Origin: Anaerolineaceae bacterium UBA5224
GTDB taxonomy: Bacteria > Chloroflexota > Anaerolineae > Anaerolineales > Anaerolineaceae
DNA length: 5,460 nucleotides
Reading direction: 5' to 3'
NCBI GenBank assembly: GCA_002409365.1
Contig: DHUW01000007.1
Coordinates: 1-5,460 of the forward strand
Positions within the stretch are counted from its first letter, which is position 1, and each line of letters starts with the position of its first letter. This document shows, in pieces, positions 1 to 5,418 of this stretch. The notes under the pieces were generated by a model that searched no databases, was not told the DNA's origin, and was given only the letters and a program-made list of their open reading frames with translations. The translations under genes were made by a program, and so were the position numbers.

Positions 1-338
1 CAGTAAGTGATATACCAGGTGTCTTTATCAAGCTGCGAGTAGAACGAATCAATTTCAGCCAATGGGACGCTTAATGCTCCCTGGACATGGCTGGCTTCGT
101 ATTGCCCCGCCGTCCTGACATCCAGCAAAACAGCACTCTCGTTCTGCATCGCCTGTTGCACTTCCGCTACTGTCAACCTTGGGACCTCATCCTGGGACAG
201 GTAGATAGGGTTGCCGTTCAATTCCCGGGCTCCCCGATATACAAACAGACCAACCACTACGACAACGATCGCCAAAATGATCCAGATCGGAGTAAGATTT
301 TGCTTTTTCATATTGGTGGGGAGTTTTCTTCTCGCCAT
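1..338 (-). CDS. Membrane-anchored rhodanese-like domain protein, partial at the C-terminus
   Basis: Read on the minus strand from ATG at 338, 112 full codons plus two bases run off the window edge. The first 17 residues are basic (R3, R4, K5, K11, K12). Residues about 18-35 form one hydrophobic helix (IWIILAIVVVVVGLFVY), which I read as an uncleaved signal anchor. From about residue 55 a rhodanese fold begins: LTVAEVQQAM, then LLDVRTAGQYEASHVQGA (71-88), the typical D-V-R-x-x-x-E-[YF]-x-x-x-H-[IV]-x-G-A signature, then SVPLAEI. The visible end WYITY plus the partial codon TG- fits the strand leading to the catalytic loop, whose first residue is normally the sulfur-carrying Cys. By the positive-inside rule the domain would face outside the cytoplasm. 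Rhodaneses carry sulfane sulfur; the substrate cannot be told. The start at 338 is preferred because GAGGTG lies just upstream; the ATG at 311 (residue 10) has no such site. Confidence 0.87.
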   Translation of the reverse strand, partial: MARRKLPTNMKKQNLTPIWIILAIVVVVVGLFVYRGARELNGNPIYLSQDEVPRLTVAEVQQAMQNESAVLLDVRTAGQYEASHVQGALSVPLAEIDSFYSQLDKDTWYITY

Positions 339-341
339 ACG

Positions 342-347
342 CACCTC
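342..347 (-). promoter_or_regulatory. Ribosome binding site of the rhodanese gene
   Basis: On the minus strand GAGGTG precedes ATG at 338 by three bases (five bases counted from the GAGG core). It decides the start at 338 over the in-frame ATG at 311, which has no purine-rich site at the right distance. Confidence 0.6.
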
Positions 348-413
348 GTTTTTCTTGTTTGCTATTATGGCATATCACTCGTCGAGAATCCCATTAATGT
401 ACAAGATGTGTAG

Positions 414-441
414 ATATTAAGGGTCTCCCTTACAGAATCAA
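414..441 (-). promoter_or_regulatory. Possible promoter of the rhodanese gene
   Basis: On the minus strand TTGATT (436-441) is followed after 16 bases by TAATAT (414-419). Each box matches the sigma-70 consensus at four of six positions. It would give a leader of about 70 bases before the ATG at 338. The match is moderate and the region is AT-rich, so this could be chance. Confidence 0.28.
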
Positions 442-545
442 CCCAGGGCTCTTATACAGGAAGGTTCGTTATTATCATGAAGTCTCGAAAAACAATTCAA
501 CTACGGAGTTTTTGCTTGAATGAGCCTAATCTTTGGTCTTGCCTG

Positions 546-551
546 TATAAT
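546..551 (+). promoter_or_regulatory. Possible -10 box for the molybdenum hydroxylase gene
   Basis: A perfect TATAAT lies 42 bases upstream of the ATG at 594. Transcription would begin near 558-560 and give a leader of about 35 bases. I see no good -35 box at 16-18 bases upstream. If real, this promoter lies inside the longer reading frame that opens at 477 and supports the start at 594. Confidence 0.35.
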
Positions 552-593
552 ATGCAAACAAACCTTGCTATCATCGCACAAATTGAGAGAGTT

Positions 594-3398
594 ATGCTGG
601 AAATTACAGTAAACGGTATCCTTTATAGTCTCGAAGAACTCCCTGGTGAAAAGCTGAGCGACCTCCTGCGCGAGCGCCTCCGCCTGACTGGCACGAAAAT
701 CGGCTGCGGCGAAGGGCGCTGCAGCATCTGCACCGTCTTGGTGGACGGCGTTCCCACTCGCTCTTGCATTACACGCGCTTCTAAAGTTAATGGGAAATCA
801 ATCCTTACCATTGAAGGTTTGCGCGCGCTGCGTCCTGACCACCAGCAAGATCAACGCGGGGATCTCAAAGCGCTCCACCCGCTCCAGGAAGCCTTCATCA
901 CCCATGGTGCCATCCAGTGCGGCTTCTGCACGCCTGGGCAACTTCTGACTGCTTATGCTCTCCTGCAAAACAACCCTGATCCGAGTGTCGCTGAGATCCG
1001 GGAAGCGATGAATGATGTCATTTGCCGCTGCGGCAGCTACGAAGCGATAGTTTCGGCTATCCAGGCGGCTGCGCAGGCTCTGAATGAAGATAAAGCCATC
1101 GCACCCCGCCAGGTGCCACTGGGCGAGCAGGACCTTAATCATGTTGGCAAGGCGGTTTCTCGTCCGGATGCTGTCTCAAAAGCGATCGGTAATGCAAAAT
1201 TTACGGATGATCTGCACTTTGAAGGCATGCTCTTCGCTCGCGTTCTGCGGGCTGGCGTTCCCTCTGCCATCCTGCGCGGGCTGGATATTTCCCGGGCCGA
1301 GGCACTCCCCGGTGTTGTAAAGATTCTGACCGCCAAAGATCTGCAGCACGAACATTTTCAAGGCACCTACAAAAAAGATTGGCCGATCCTGATTGGATTT
1401 GGCGAACGGGTGCGCTACCAGGGTGATGCCATTGCCATCCTCGCTGCTGAGACCCAGGCGATCGCAGATGAAGCGCTCAAACTGGTCCACCCTGAATTCG
1501 AACTCCGTCCGGTGGTCAGCTGTCCGCAGCAAGCACACCAGGAAAACGCCGAACGGCTGCACGATGATGGCAACCTGCTCAAGCACATCCACTTCAACAA
1601 GGGCGACCTCCAGGTGGGGTTTTCAGAGTCGGATGCAATCATTGAGCACACATTTTCCACCCCCTTCATGGAGCACCTTTTCATGGAACCGGAGTGCTCC
1701 ATCGCCGTACCCCAGGAAAACGGCGGGCTGGACCTTTATGTCGGGTCCCAAATTCCTTTCGAGGATCGCCTCCAGGTCGCTGAAGCGACCGGTTTACCCG
1801 TCGAAAAAGTGCGTATTCGCGGGCAAAAAACCGGCGGTGCTTTCGGCGGGAAAGAAGATATCGCCGGTCAGATCCACGCCGCATTGCTTGCATTGGCTAC
1901 GCGCAGACCGGTCAAACTGCTCTTTACTCGGCGTGAAAGCATGCTGGTGCATCCCAAACGCCATGCCACAACAATTAAAATCCGCCTTGGCGCGAAGAAA
2001 GATGGCACCCTCACCGCCATTCAAACCGAACTTTTCGGTGATACCGGTGCTTACGCCTCTCTTGGTGTTCCGGTCATGACACGTGCCACCACCCATTCCT
2101 GCGGACCCTATGTGATCCCTCACACTCACGCTGATTGCTACGCCATGTACACCAACAACCCGCCTGCCGGCGCTTTTCGCGGATTTGGCGTGGTCCAGGC
2201 AGCTTTCGGAATCGAATCTGCCATGGATATGCTCGCCAAAGAGCTCCAAATCGACCCAATGACTATGCGCAAGAAGAACTGCCTGCATATCGGCTCCACC
2301 ACCAACACCGGTCACTACCTGACCGAGAGTGTGGGTTTGCCTGATTGTCTCGATGCGATCAGCGACTGGTGGGCGCAAAACGGTATAAACACACCCTTTG
2401 AGCCCCAGACTGAAGAGGTCGGCGGGCAGAGCCTGCTCACCTGCTGGGGGCTGGCTTGCGGTTTCAAGAATACCGGTTTAGGCACCGGCGCGGACGACAG
2501 CAGCGGTGTGATCCTCAAACTGATGCCTGCTGGACGGCTTCAGATCAAGAGCGGCGCTTCCGAGGTCGGTCAGGGCATGGTCACCACTCTGCAGCTGATC
2601 GCCGCCGAAGTGCTCTCGATCCCGCCCGAAAATATCAACATCTACCTGATGGACACTGCGCTCACTCCGGATGGCGGCGCAACCACTGCCAGCCGTCAGA
2701 CCTATGTGACCGGTAACGCAGTCCGCCAGGCAGCCACCCAGCTGAAAGAGCGCATCCTTGAACTGCTGGAAAAACTCCTCGGAATTTCTGTAGGTGAAAT
2801 TCGGTTCTCAGCGGATGGAGCCCATTACGCTGAGCGCCTGATTCCCTGGCAGGAGATCCACGATTTACTCAAACAAACGCCCGAAGGGCTCGAGGTGGAG
2901 TGCCGTTATCGCGCGCCTGAAACCTTCCCGCTCGAAGTTGGTGGACGCATCCATATCGCCTATGGTTTTGCGGTCCAGGCCGTCAAGGTCGGCATCAACC
3001 TGCAAACCGGTGAGGTAAAAGCCTTGCAGGTGGTGGCTGCCAACGATGCCGGACGTGTGATCAACCCGCTCGGCTTCCAGTCGCAGGTCGAAGGTGGTGT
3101 GGTGATGGGGGTCGGACACGCCCTGATGGAGGATTTCAAGGTCGAGGAGGGCGTGATCAAGAGTGACCGCATCGCGCGTTACGACGTACCTCGGATGCAG
3201 GATCTGCCCGAAATCACCTCGATCATCGTCGAATCGCACACCTCGGAAGGACCTTTTGGCGCCAAGGGCATCGGTGAACTGGTCTGCGTCCCCACCTCCC
3301 CCGCGATCACCAATGCCATCTACCACGCCATCGGTCTGCGAATAGATACCCTGCCCGTGACCAAAGAAAAAATCCTCAATTGGCTGGCTCGTAGTTAA
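594..3398 (+). CDS. Xanthine dehydrogenase-family molybdenum hydroxylase, fused [2Fe-2S] and Moco modules
   Basis: The protein has 934 residues from ATG 594. Residues 1-78 form a plant-type [2Fe-2S] domain with C38, C43, C46 and C58. Residues about 90-165 form the second cluster domain with QCGFCTPG (C109, C112) and ICRCG (C144, C146). A short linker leads to the aldehyde oxidase/xanthine dehydrogenase a/b domain (about 185-310) and the molybdopterin-binding region (about 320-930). Landmarks are GSQ at 384-386, GGAFGGKE (414-421), AFRGFG (527-532), SEVGQG (656-661) and KGIGE (891-895). E421, R497 and E895 align by eye with bovine E802, R880 and E1261, so both purine-contacting residues are present. 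The family hydroxylates purines or related heterocycles using water, probably in the cytoplasm. The Fe-S/Moco fusion without an FAD domain resembles E. coli XdhD and the family described as selenium-dependent xanthine dehydrogenase (TIGR03311). Substrate and selenium use are inference. The frame is open from ATG 477, which would add 39 residues not seen in the family. Confidence 0.95.
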   Translation: MLEITVNGILYSLEELPGEKLSDLLRERLRLTGTKIGCGEGRCSICTVLVDGVPTRSCITRASKVNGKSILTIEGLRALRPDHQQDQRGDLKALHPLQEAFITHGAIQCGFCTPGQLLTAYALLQNNPDPSVAEIREAMNDVICRCGSYEAIVSAIQAAAQALNEDKAIAPRQVPLGEQDLNHVGKAVSRPDAVSKAIGNAKFTDDLHFEGMLFARVLRAGVPSAILRGLDISRAEALPGVVKILTAKDLQHEHFQGTYKKDWPILIGFGERVRYQGDAIAILAAETQAIADEALKLVHPEFELRPVVSCPQQAHQENAERLHDDGNLLKHIHFNKGDLQVGFSESDAIIEHTFSTPFMEHLFMEPECSIAVPQENGGLDLYVGSQIPFEDRLQVAEATGLPVEKVRIRGQKTGGAFGGKEDIAGQIHAALLALATRRPVKLLFTRRESMLVHPKRHATTIKIRLGAKKDGTLTAIQTELFGDTGAYASLGVPVMTRATTHSCGPYVIPHTHADCYAMYTNNPPAGAFRGFGVVQAAFGIESAMDMLAKELQIDPMTMRKKNCLHIGSTTNTGHYLTESVGLPDCLDAISDWWAQNGINTPFEPQTEEVGGQSLLTCWGLACGFKNTGLGTGADDSSGVILKLMPAGRLQIKSGASEVGQGMVTTLQLIAAEVLSIPPENINIYLMDTALTPDGGATTASRQTYVTGNAVRQAATQLKERILELLEKLLGISVGEIRFSADGAHYAERLIPWQEIHDLLKQTPEGLEVECRYRAPETFPLEVGGRIHIAYGFAVQAVKVGINLQTGEVKALQVVAANDAGRVINPLGFQSQVEGGVVMGVGHALMEDFKVEEGVIKSDRIARYDVPRMQDLPEITSIIVESHTSEGPFGAKGIGELVCVPTSPAITNAIYHAIGLRIDTLPVTKEKILNWLARS

Positions 3399-3410
3399 GG
3401 GCCTTCTCCT

Positions 3411-3428
3411 CCGGAGGAATCCCTCCGG
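3411..3428 (+). terminator. Probable terminator hairpin after the molybdenum hydroxylase gene
   Basis: CCGGAGG (3411-3417) and CCTCCGG (3422-3428) form a perfect seven-pair stem with the four-base loop AATC, starting 13 bases after the stop codon. Only TTT follows on the plus strand, so as an intrinsic terminator it is GC-strong but poor in U. Confidence 0.5.
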
Positions 3429-3446
3429 TTTACTGGTATACATCGC

Positions 3447-3463
3447 CTTCCCCTGTGGGGAAG
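3447..3463 (+). terminator. Second hairpin, possible terminator
   Basis: CTTCCCC (3447-3453) and GGGGAAG (3457-3463) form a perfect seven-pair stem with loop TGT. A T-rich stretch (TCTCTTTTGTTTTC, 3488-3501) follows about 25 bases later, too far for a classic terminator. With the hairpin at 3411-3428 it may form a tandem transcription stop between the two large genes. Confidence 0.4.
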
Positions 3464-3503
3464 CCATCGGGCTTATTCCGCCCTACATCTCTTTTGTTTT
3501 CTA

Positions 3504-3552
3504 TTTCCAGCTCCCTGTTCCCGGCTCCCTGTTCTCTGTTTCCTGACCTCTG
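3504..3552 (+). repeat. Degenerate tandem heptanucleotide repeat, seven copies
   Basis: Seven contiguous seven-base units are visible: TTTCCAG, CTCCCTG, TTCCCGG, CTCCCTG, TTCTCTG, TTTCCTG and ACCTCTG. The last base is G in every unit and C is fixed at position 4 except in ACCTCTG. The consensus is about YTYCCTG. The tract is nearly pure pyrimidine apart from these Gs and has very little A. It resembles in kind the short tandemly repeated repetitive heptamers known from filamentous cyanobacteria, but the unit differs. It lies 44 bases before the next start codon. Confidence 0.7.
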
Positions 3553-3585
3553 GCACCTTACTTGCACCTAATACCCTGATACTCC

Positions 3586-3591
3586 AGGAGG
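3586..3591 (+). promoter_or_regulatory. Ribosome binding site of the GH25 gene
   Basis: AGGAGG ends four bases before ATG at 3596, a strong Shine-Dalgarno match. It fixes the start of a protein whose catalytic fold begins within the first ten residues, and so confirms that no signal peptide is encoded upstream. Confidence 0.8.
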
Positions 3592-3595
3592 AAGT

Positions 3596-4720
3596 ATGTC
3601 ACGAGCATTTGGAATCGACATCAGCAAACACCAGTCGAACGCCGAGGGTACACGGCGGGTCAATTTTGACGCAATCAAAAATCACCGCGAACCAGTCACT
3701 TTCATCGCTGCCCGTGCAGGCGTCTCCTGGGGCTACCGCGATCCCCAATTCAGCTACCACTGGTCGCAGATGGGGCAGCTCAAGATCGGTCGCATCGCCT
3801 ACCATGTGCTCTATTTTGGCGAGAGTGCCGTCGCCCAGATGGATTCCCTCTTCAAAATGCTCGAAAACAAGAGCGATTGGGCGCATGACCGCATTGCCCT
3901 CGACCTGGAAGTCGCCGGCATCAACACGCGCTCCCGCATCACCTCCACCACACTCAACAGCCTCGAAATCTGTAAATCCCGCACCGGTCGCTACCCCATC
4001 GTTTATTCCCGTGCCAATTGGGTCAACACCTATCTGCAAGTCGCAGATCTGCCCAAGCTGGATTGGTGGCTGGCAACGTACCGACGCCCTGCGCCTTCGC
4101 CCTTCTACACTGCGGAACACCCCGGTCCACCTTTCATTCCCAATGGGGTCGATACCTACTTGATCCATCAGGTAGGCGACCGCTGTAAACCAATCGGAGC
4201 CTTGGGTCCGTATATGGACTACAACCGCTTCAACGGTGACCAGGATGCCGTCTGGAAGTATTTCAACAATCCTACTGGTTCTCTGGATATTCCCCAATCG
4301 CCTGTCCTTTTCAAAGTGAAATGTATGGTCAACAGCCTGCGTAAGCGCGAAGGACCTGGATCGAACTTCAGGATCATTGGTAAGCTCAACCTGGGCGAAG
4401 TCGCTTCCGTTTATGAAGAAAGGGACGGCTGGTTCAGGCTGGATCCGGTCTCTGAGGTTTGGTGCTCCGGAGCTGGCACGTATTTGCAGTTGGTCCCGTC
4501 TGAAACTCCCGTGGGTTCAAAGAAAGACTTACGTGCCCAGTGCATTGTCAAAGCGCTCTATCTGAGGGATGGCCCTGGAAAACGGTATAAGATCATCGGT
4601 AACCTGATCCGCAATGATGTGGTCACAGTATATGAAATAAAGGATGGCTGGTACCGCATCTCACCCGACGGGCAGATCTGGTGCTCCGCCGAACCCCAAT
4701 ACGTGCGATTAGTCGGTTAA
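3596..4720 (+). CDS. GH25 family (lysozyme-like) muramidase with two SH3-like domains
   Basis: The protein has 374 residues. Residues 4-222 show the GH25 fold: FGIDISKHQ (5-13, D8), FIAARAG (36-42), RIAYHVLYFG (66-75), IALDLEV (100-106, D103 and the expected catalytic acid E105), YPIVYSRANW (133-142), DWWLATY (156-162), and YLIHQVGD with MDYNRFNGD (207-215, D208). The family cleaves the MurNAc-GlcNAc bond of peptidoglycan. Two SH3-like repeats follow, about 238-300 and 312-373. They share LRxRxGPG or LRDGPG, an RIIG/KIIG step, DGW[FY]R and a WCS motif near the end. Such domains usually bind cell wall. The linker 301-311 is polar. There is no signal peptide or membrane helix, so export would need a holin-like or non-classical route, or the gene is of phage origin. 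Some hydrophobic core positions differ from typical GH25 enzymes, but all the acidic residues are present. It is preceded by two hairpins and probably forms its own unit. Confidence 0.93.
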   Translation: MSRAFGIDISKHQSNAEGTRRVNFDAIKNHREPVTFIAARAGVSWGYRDPQFSYHWSQMGQLKIGRIAYHVLYFGESAVAQMDSLFKMLENKSDWAHDRIALDLEVAGINTRSRITSTTLNSLEICKSRTGRYPIVYSRANWVNTYLQVADLPKLDWWLATYRRPAPSPFYTAEHPGPPFIPNGVDTYLIHQVGDRCKPIGALGPYMDYNRFNGDQDAVWKYFNNPTGSLDIPQSPVLFKVKCMVNSLRKREGPGSNFRIIGKLNLGEVASVYEERDGWFRLDPVSEVWCSGAGTYLQLVPSETPVGSKKDLRAQCIVKALYLRDGPGKRYKIIGNLIRNDVVTVYEIKDGWYRISPDGQIWCSAEPQYVRLVG

Positions 4721-4750
4721 GATTTTGTTCGGAGAGGGTGTCTTCCTCCA

Positions 4751-4802
4751 CCGTAAGGGAGACCTTCCACAGTCTCCCGCATCCTCAACGGCAAACTTAC
4801 GG
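4751..4802 (+). ncRNA. Nested stem-loop, unidentified structured element or 3' UTR
   Basis: An inner perfect seven-pair stem, GGGAGAC (4757-4763) with GTCTCCC (4772-4778), has an eight-base loop. It is enclosed by an outer stem, CCGTAA (4751-4756) with TTACGG (4797-4802), leaving about 18 unpaired bases on the 3' side. It begins 30 bases after the GH25 stop codon. There is no U tract, so a simple intrinsic terminator is not the obvious reading. It may stabilise or terminate the GH25 transcript, or be part of a mobile repeat. Confidence 0.35.
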
Positions 4803-4901
4803 AATGCCATGGATCCTATCCGTTTCGCTGCCAGGACATTGTGGTTCCTTACACAGATTTTATCTTGTTTAGACAGGTCTGCGAGACCCTTGTACGGAGA
4901 G

Positions 4902-5165
4902 TGTCATGTTGCTGGGAGCGTAGCGAGCAGTACTTGCTCCCTCCGAAAATGAACGAGCAAAACCATACTTCGCCGCTTACCACCCCATTCCACAGTCACT
5001 GCGAATCCCAGATAGCGGAATTATGATGTTAAGTGATTAAAAAGCAGGGCATGTGGCAGGCTGCGTTTCAGACTTGAATATTTTCATCTTCAAGGTTGAT
5101 CCTGTCAGGTCAATCAACAGAAAAAAGGCAGATAGCCACGGTCGCTTCGCTCCCTCGCAATGACA
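4902..5165. mobile_element. Possible MITE-like element with diverged inverted ends
   Basis: The left end reads TGTCAT (4902-4907), six bases, then GGGAGCGTAGCGA (4914-4926). On the opposite strand the right end reads TGTCAT (5165-5160), five bases, then GGGAGCGAAGCGA (5154-5142). The 13-base blocks differ at one position. The roughly 265-base interior carries no gene. Each end also resembles a dispersed repeat type common in bacterial genomes (TGTCATTGCGAGG...GCGAAGCGA), so two independent repeat copies in opposite orientation are the alternative. No target-site duplication is clear. Confidence 0.4.
4914..4941. repeat. Palindromic repeat copy A
   Basis: GGGAGC (4914-4919) can pair with GCTCCC (4936-4941), and inside it GAGCA (4925-4929) can pair with TGCTC (4935-4939). 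These are alternative foldings. The sequence around GGGAGCGTAGCGA matches copy B at 5142-5154 on the other strand. Confidence 0.45.
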
Positions 5166-5166
5166 G
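5127..5166 (-). repeat. Dispersed REP-like repeat copy B
   Basis: On the minus strand this reads CTGTCATTGCGAGGGAGCG, then AAGCGACCGTGGCTATCTGCC. It is close to a repeat I know from many unrelated bacterial genomes, typically TGTCATTGCGAGG followed by AGCGAAGCGACGTGGC and AATCT. Such copies sit between genes and code for nothing. It lies just downstream of the small membrane protein gene and could shape the end of its transcript. Confidence 0.6.
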
Positions 5167-5182
5167 AATCAAAAGATTTTTT

Positions 5183-5353
5183 TTAAAAATCCTTCAGCAA
5201 TACGCCCAAAGCTAAAAGGGCGAAAGCTGCGATCCACAACCAGGGCATCGCCGCAGCCAGGGCGGTGATCACGCCAAATTGCGCCAGCAAAGCCAGCACA
5301 AACAGTACAACTGCAATGAGGAAAACGAGATTGGTGGGTGCACTTAATTTCAT
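5183..5353 (-). CDS. Small two-helix membrane protein of unknown function
   Basis: The protein has 56 residues, from ATG at 5353 to TAA at 5183. MKLSAPTN is followed by two hydrophobic segments, about residues 9-24 (LVFLIAVVLFVLALLA) and 30-53 (TALAAAMPWLW, then IAAFALLALGVLL), joined by a short QFGVI turn. It ends LKDF. It probably forms a helical hairpin in the cytoplasmic membrane. Support for it being a gene: a strong AAGGAG site five bases upstream, a TTGACA box at the right distance, and a composition far from random. I recall small proteins beginning MKLSAP with two helices and ending in an LLxLATLLK-like tail in Chloroflexota and other environmental genomes, but cannot verify the match. 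No function can be assigned. It is separated from the GH25 gene by 462 bases and converges on it, so a holin role is speculative. Confidence 0.78.
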   Translation of the reverse strand: MKLSAPTNLVFLIAVVLFVLALLAQFGVITALAAAMPWLWIAAFALLALGVLLKDF

Positions 5354-5358
5354 GATGT

Positions 5359-5364
5359 CTCCTT
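5359..5364 (-). promoter_or_regulatory. Ribosome binding site of the small membrane protein gene
   Basis: AAGGAG on the minus strand lies five bases before the ATG at 5353, an ideal Shine-Dalgarno placement. It is the main evidence that this short frame is translated. Confidence 0.75.
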
Positions 5365-5386
5365 GAGAATAGATGAATGGAATTAG

Positions 5387-5415
5387 TCTATTTTACCGGC
5401 ATTTTGGGATGTCAA
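5387..5415 (-). promoter_or_regulatory. Probable promoter of the small membrane protein gene
   Basis: A perfect -35 box TTGACA occupies 5410-5415 on the minus strand. At 17 bases the -10 position reads AATAGA (5387-5392), a weak match. TAAAAT is nearer but leaves only 14 bases, and TAGACT leaves 19. The leader would be about 27 bases. The gene can therefore be transcribed separately from whatever lies upstream. Confidence 0.45.
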
Positions 5416-5418
5416 GGT

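Larger units (their letters stand above)
4721..5182. other. Non-coding convergent region of 462 bases
   Basis: This stretch lies between the converging 3' ends of the GH25 gene and the small membrane protein gene. Short open frames on the plus strand (for example 4725-4952) have no ribosome binding site and look like no protein family. The region holds a nested stem-loop (4751-4802), a small hairpin (GGTCT 4876-4880, AGACC 4884-4888), an imperfect direct repeat (TTGTTCGGAGAG at 4725, TTGTACGGAGAG at 4890) and a pair of diverged inverted repeats at 4902-4926 and 5142-5165. Confidence 0.7.

Noticed and set aside
187..378. 63-residue open frame on the minus strand starting upstream of the rhodanese ATG
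   Set aside because: It is another frame of the same strand. Its product is non-hydrophobic and featureless, while the frame from 338 gives the membrane helix and rhodanese motif.
87..413. Open frame on the plus strand across the rhodanese region
   Set aside because: It is antisense to the rhodanese gene, its product resembles nothing, and it has no ribosome binding site. The minus-strand frame gives a clear rhodanese signature.
3105..3107. Met838 at the position of the bovine Moco-contacting Gln1194
   Set aside because: My recollection is that GG-x-x-MG-x-G is common in bacterial members of the family, so this is probably not unusual.
594..3398. Possible selenocysteine codon in the putative selenium-dependent enzyme
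   Set aside because: The frame has no internal TGA. Enzymes of this proposed class are thought to use a labile selenium ligand and not selenocysteine.
1794..3467. Long minus-strand open frames (for example 1794-2378 and 2865-3467) inside the Mo hydroxylase gene
   Set aside because: They are antisense shadows arising from codon bias in a GC-rich gene, with no family resemblance or start signals.
3504..3552. Heptamer array as a CRISPR-like array
   Set aside because: The units are seven bases with no spacers, so this is a simple tandem repeat.
3599..4297. 232-residue minus-strand open frame opposite the GH25 gene
   Set aside because: It mirrors the sense codons of the GH25 domain, lacks a ribosome binding site and looks like no known protein.
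421..4764. The 12-mer GTAAGGGAGACC occurs at 4753-4764 and inverted at 421-432
   Set aside because: In a window of this size about one or two 12-base matches on either strand are expected by chance.
4725..5026. Short plus-strand open frames after the GH25 gene
   Set aside because: They have no good ribosome binding site, unlike compositions in each frame and no motifs. They overlap repeats and hairpins.
5175..5191. AT palindrome GATTTTT-TTT-AAAAATC over the stop codon of the small membrane protein gene
   Set aside because: It is an all-AT stem made mostly of an A/T run, too weak to call a terminator.
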